Assembly (NCBI GenBank): GCA_964444135.1
Contig: CAYUFX010000003.1
Location: forward strand, 1 to 64,000
Length of the DNA: 64,000 nucleotides
Direction: 5' to 3'
Origin: NIOZ-UU13 sp964444135
GTDB lineage: Bacteria > Planctomycetota > Phycisphaerae > Sedimentisphaerales > Anaerobacaceae
Part shown: piece after piece, positions 62,501-64,000 of the stretch
How the letters are laid out: each line of letters starts with the position of its first letter
Position numbering within the stretch: the first letter of the stretch is position 1
Translations under genes and position numbers: made by a program
The notes under the pieces: model-generated
Databases searched by the model: none
The model's input: the letters and a program-made list of their open reading frames with translations, nothing else
Told to the model about the DNA's origin: nothing

Positions 62501-64000
62501 GTTTTCCCAACAGTTCTGCTTCAAGCTGTTGGTAGCTTTTCAATTCTTCTGTCAAGAGCTGGATATCGGCTGTCAATTCTACAGGCTCCTTTTCTTCGGA
62601 TCCGGTTTGCTGCAGAATAAGGCCCGAACTCTCCCGTATCTCCTTTTGCGCCATCGTCAGTTGAATTTGCCGAATCCTGGCCTGTGCCAGAACCAGCCTG
62701 AGCTTAATTGTATTAGGGTCATCCTCAGCTTTGTTTGCCAATTCCTTCTCAGCGTCATCAAACTGCTTTGCGCCAATATAAGTCTTGATGCGAAGCTCCT
62801 GGCTTCTCTCATTGGGACCGAAATACTCTTCAAAAGCATTGATGGTCTGTATGGCGTCCGACCACTGATTGAACTCCAAAATAACATCAACATAATCCAA
62901 ATGCGCTTCGGGTTTGTTCTGGCCAATTCCTGAATTGAGCGCACTTATCAGAAATTCTCTGACCGCCCCAACTTCATAAGTGTTCTTAAAAATCTTCGCG
63001 AGAGTGTACGAAAGCTGTGCAAATTGTGGTTCACTGGGCCAGGGTGGTTCAGGTGGTTTAAGTGCTTTAAGTTTCTCGTAAGCTGCATATAACTTTCTGA
63101 TGGCGTCTTCTCTATTGCCCTTTGCAAGCTCAAGCATTCCTCTCCATTTAATAACCAGCGGCTCTTCACCACTGCCGGAAATCTGCTCGATTTCGTGCAC
63201 AGCCTGCTCAGCACCCCTCAGCAAAAGGTCGGTTTGCGTTTGGCTCTGCGGCTCATAAGGGACCCCGCCTTGAGGGAACCGCTCAAGTATCTGCTCGATG
63301 TAGCAATTTGCGAGAAAAGCATACAGAATAAATCGGTTATTTATCTTAGCCTGATGTCGTGGACCGGGTGCATCCTGCGCATCCGGCAAAGTCAATGCGT
63401 TCTTTGCTGTTTCTATTGCTTTTTCTACCTGCTGCTTTTGCCTATAAATAGCAAACCTGTGATAGTGCAAATTAGCCGCATTTATTGCATAAGCTACATT
63501 ATTCTCGTCCAATCTAATCGCCTGTTCAATGGCTTCAATAGCCTTATCAAGACTTTCGGGTACCACTCGAGGACCTGAATATGCCGAATAGACCGAATAG
63601 AATTGAGAAATTGCAGCAAACACCTCTGCACTGGAGCCAAAGTTGCGCACAAGCGACAAATACTCCGGTTCGAGTGCTCGAATCCGCTCATTCACCAGCT
63701 CAGGGCTGCTGCTTTTAGCAAGCATAAGCTTCAGTGCCAGAAGATTAATGTGTGCCTTTGGCTCGGTCCCTGCAATCCGAACTGCCTGCTCCAAAAGCGC
63801 CGTTGCCTGCTTTGTAGCCTTGTCTCTTTCCTCAAGGTTACCTCGTGAAGCGAAAATTTCCCCTTTAGTAACAGCCGCCCTCGCCAAATACCAATAGACA
63901 TCGATATTATTTGGCTCGAACTCCTGGACCTTCTTCAAATCATCGACTGCCTGAGCAAGCGATTCGTCCCTGTTAGTTACTGCTCCCAGAGATGCCATTT
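59565..64000 (-). CDS. Giant TPR-repeat protein (exopolysaccharide-associated), cut at the window end
   Basis: At least 1477 residues of tetratricopeptide repeats, with recurring pattern W-x-x-x-A-x-x-x-x-x-x-G (AAWRLRGEINFFLADYGKA, VRWLNQAGAFAVKRGEFDKA) and a final array EHKGMIKEELGAKDEALAAY. The frame is open at the right edge, and the codon at 63996-63998 is Met but no ribosome site or signal peptide is visible there, so the true start is probably outside. Such proteins act as scaffolds in polysaccharide and exosortase systems. It ends 75 bases before the BY-kinase start. Confidence 0.85.
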   Translation of the reverse strand, partial: MASLGAVTNRDESLAQAVDDLKKVQEFEPNNIDVYWYLARAAVTKGEIFASRGNLEERDKATKQATALLEQAVRIAGTEPKAHINLLALKLMLAKSSSPELVNERIRALEPEYLSLVRNFGSSAEVFAAISQFYSVYSAYSGPRVVPESLDKAIEAIEQAIRLDENNVAYAINAANLHYHRFAIYRQKQQVEKAIETAKNALTLPDAQDAPGPRHQAKINNRFILYAFLANCYIEQILERFPQGGVPYEPQSQTQTDLLLRGAEQAVHEIEQISGSGEEPLVIKWRGMLELAKGNREDAIRKLYAAYEKLKALKPPEPPWPSEPQFAQLSYTLAKIFKNTYEVGAVREFLISALNSGIGQNKPEAHLDYVDVILEFNQWSDAIQTINAFEEYFGPNERSQELRIKTYIGAKQFDDAEKELANKAEDDPNTIKLRLVLAQARIRQIQLTMAQKEIRESSGLILQQTGSEEKEPVELTADIQLLTEELKSYQQLEAELLGKLLVIEPNSVDQASVIGVCRNYISQGQASRAESLVGRFLEYFPDNAAVLVYKQMLSEPDPAKISQERRKEIEEQVLSSIADPIRRATQLGIFYRGYNEPEKATRQLNRAIEIGTSQQRISEGPAFEQMKFAASHLLDIALATKDWELAEQITETTHRENLDNCQGLIFATRLAMAKGEFEDALAKIDECLKQRPVFSYAYMLRSDINASLGNEHASMEDIRKAASLNPLDGIVAKASANVLYRRNQKLGDSVSSAQIVEVRTALERAIALNPGDLALLGLYAEYIAPTEPLRAVAIRQDLQRAAPNMDNALLLGQLATNVAVKETNPQLKEALFGIAVSAFEQAKKINPRDKLMLYHYAQYFRARGQNEKAKALLQESQDEKLLWDHYFQRGQYDDARRVLEQLYKEGTKDSVVLQGLLLVAEKTNDREAVKKYSEELVALDEAEENNLIQIEAFLRVGLIKEAEYKLQSFKEKYPNEKRILLLQAWLLMRQGQLEKALELTNKNLQTNQNNAAAWRLRGEINFFLADYGKAISDFRESKLLSDEPVTRISLAKAYMGAGRYEDAITELEVTINAPGAPPEARLLLERIYSQLDREEALKRFYKDTLEQFPDNVRWLNQAGAFAVKRGEFDKAEQLYKKACLLRHQAHLTKDERNEVQDVLYVTAFDGYLKALLLGAGEPNTANWDPRKLDKVFEECSKYVDTSIAPIAYLRMAQAKLKLGDRTTAVEYCRKSVDKAGENETLASEVLLRMFLMLGPDEVLKYCRQKLETNPDSLAANFAMFNLAEINKEYDKAIEYVDKCIKLAEAGSAHRVNYIRKKASILILAYKKSSDKNYLRTAITVYKSLLTKMPNNTSILNDLAYLLAENNEGLSEALRYSKRALDAQPNNPGILDTYAYVLHKRGDNSQAAEFLAAALQQYQQNDILVPSEVYEHKGMIKEELGAKDEALAAYKQALEIGADRLSQKAEQRINKAIERLSP

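Overview
The window looks like a chromosomal piece of a Planctomycetota bacterium of the Phycisphaerae / Sedimentisphaerales type. This is inferred from gene content, not from a marker tree. The signs are Tat-exported sulfatases and Gfo/Idh/MocA oxidoreductases, DUF1080 and DUF6807 proteins, pseudopilin-like H-X9-DG proteins, PQQ-type propellers, large secreted PA14/malectin proteins with a dockerin-like EF-hand tail, a GldA/GldF/GldG/DUF4340 transporter, and a short PheT. No rRNA, tRNA or CRISPR array was found.

Layout. (1) 1-24 kb is a mostly minus-strand set of secreted carbohydrate enzymes: two sulfatases, three Tat-signal oxidoreductases (one broken by an in-frame stop), a PhoD-like phosphatase, a DUF1080 protein, a DUF6807 protein, a sugar isomerase/epimerase, two pseudopilin-like proteins, a HEAT-repeat protein and a fused membrane/spermidine-synthase/TPR protein. 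hisF and a PQQ propeller run on the plus strand. (2) 23.5-28.5 kb is a Gld-type ABC export operon with a small inverted-repeat element inside it. (3) 28.7-37 kb holds a DUF362 protein, a PA14/malectin protein, a CE15-like esterase and a 917-residue secreted propeller protein. (4) 37-45 kb is housekeeping: cimA, a PTS IIA protein, glgP, a probable 6S RNA gene with promoter and terminator, and pheT. (5) 45.4-49.1 kb is repeat-rich and AT-rich. It carries a restriction-modification-like island with a truncated methyltransferase, a PD-(D/E)XK-like nuclease and two unknown proteins, then a relic of a sigma-54 activator. (6) 49-53.8 kb has TrkA/TrkH potassium uptake, a Ycf46-like AAA ATPase and a PEGA lipoprotein. 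(7) 53.8-55.8 kb is a graveyard: an orphan HicB, a cut-off possible nucleotidyltransferase start and an IS1380-family transposase relic. (8) 55.7-64 kb is exopolysaccharide biology: a sugar-nucleotide epimerase, a Wzz/BY-kinase and a giant TPR protein cut by the window end.

Working together, regions 1 and 3 fit uptake and breakdown of sulfated or acetylated/uronic polysaccharides, and region 8 fits export of the cell's own polysaccharide.

The most unusual layer is non-coding. At least four families of short elements with terminal inverted repeats are present, two of them seen in more than one place. One element supplies the stop codon of a neighbouring gene. A 42-bp palindromic insert sits in frame inside the epimerase gene. 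A cluster of five hairpins lies upstream of the restriction-modification island. These, with the island itself, are the best candidates for undescribed biology.
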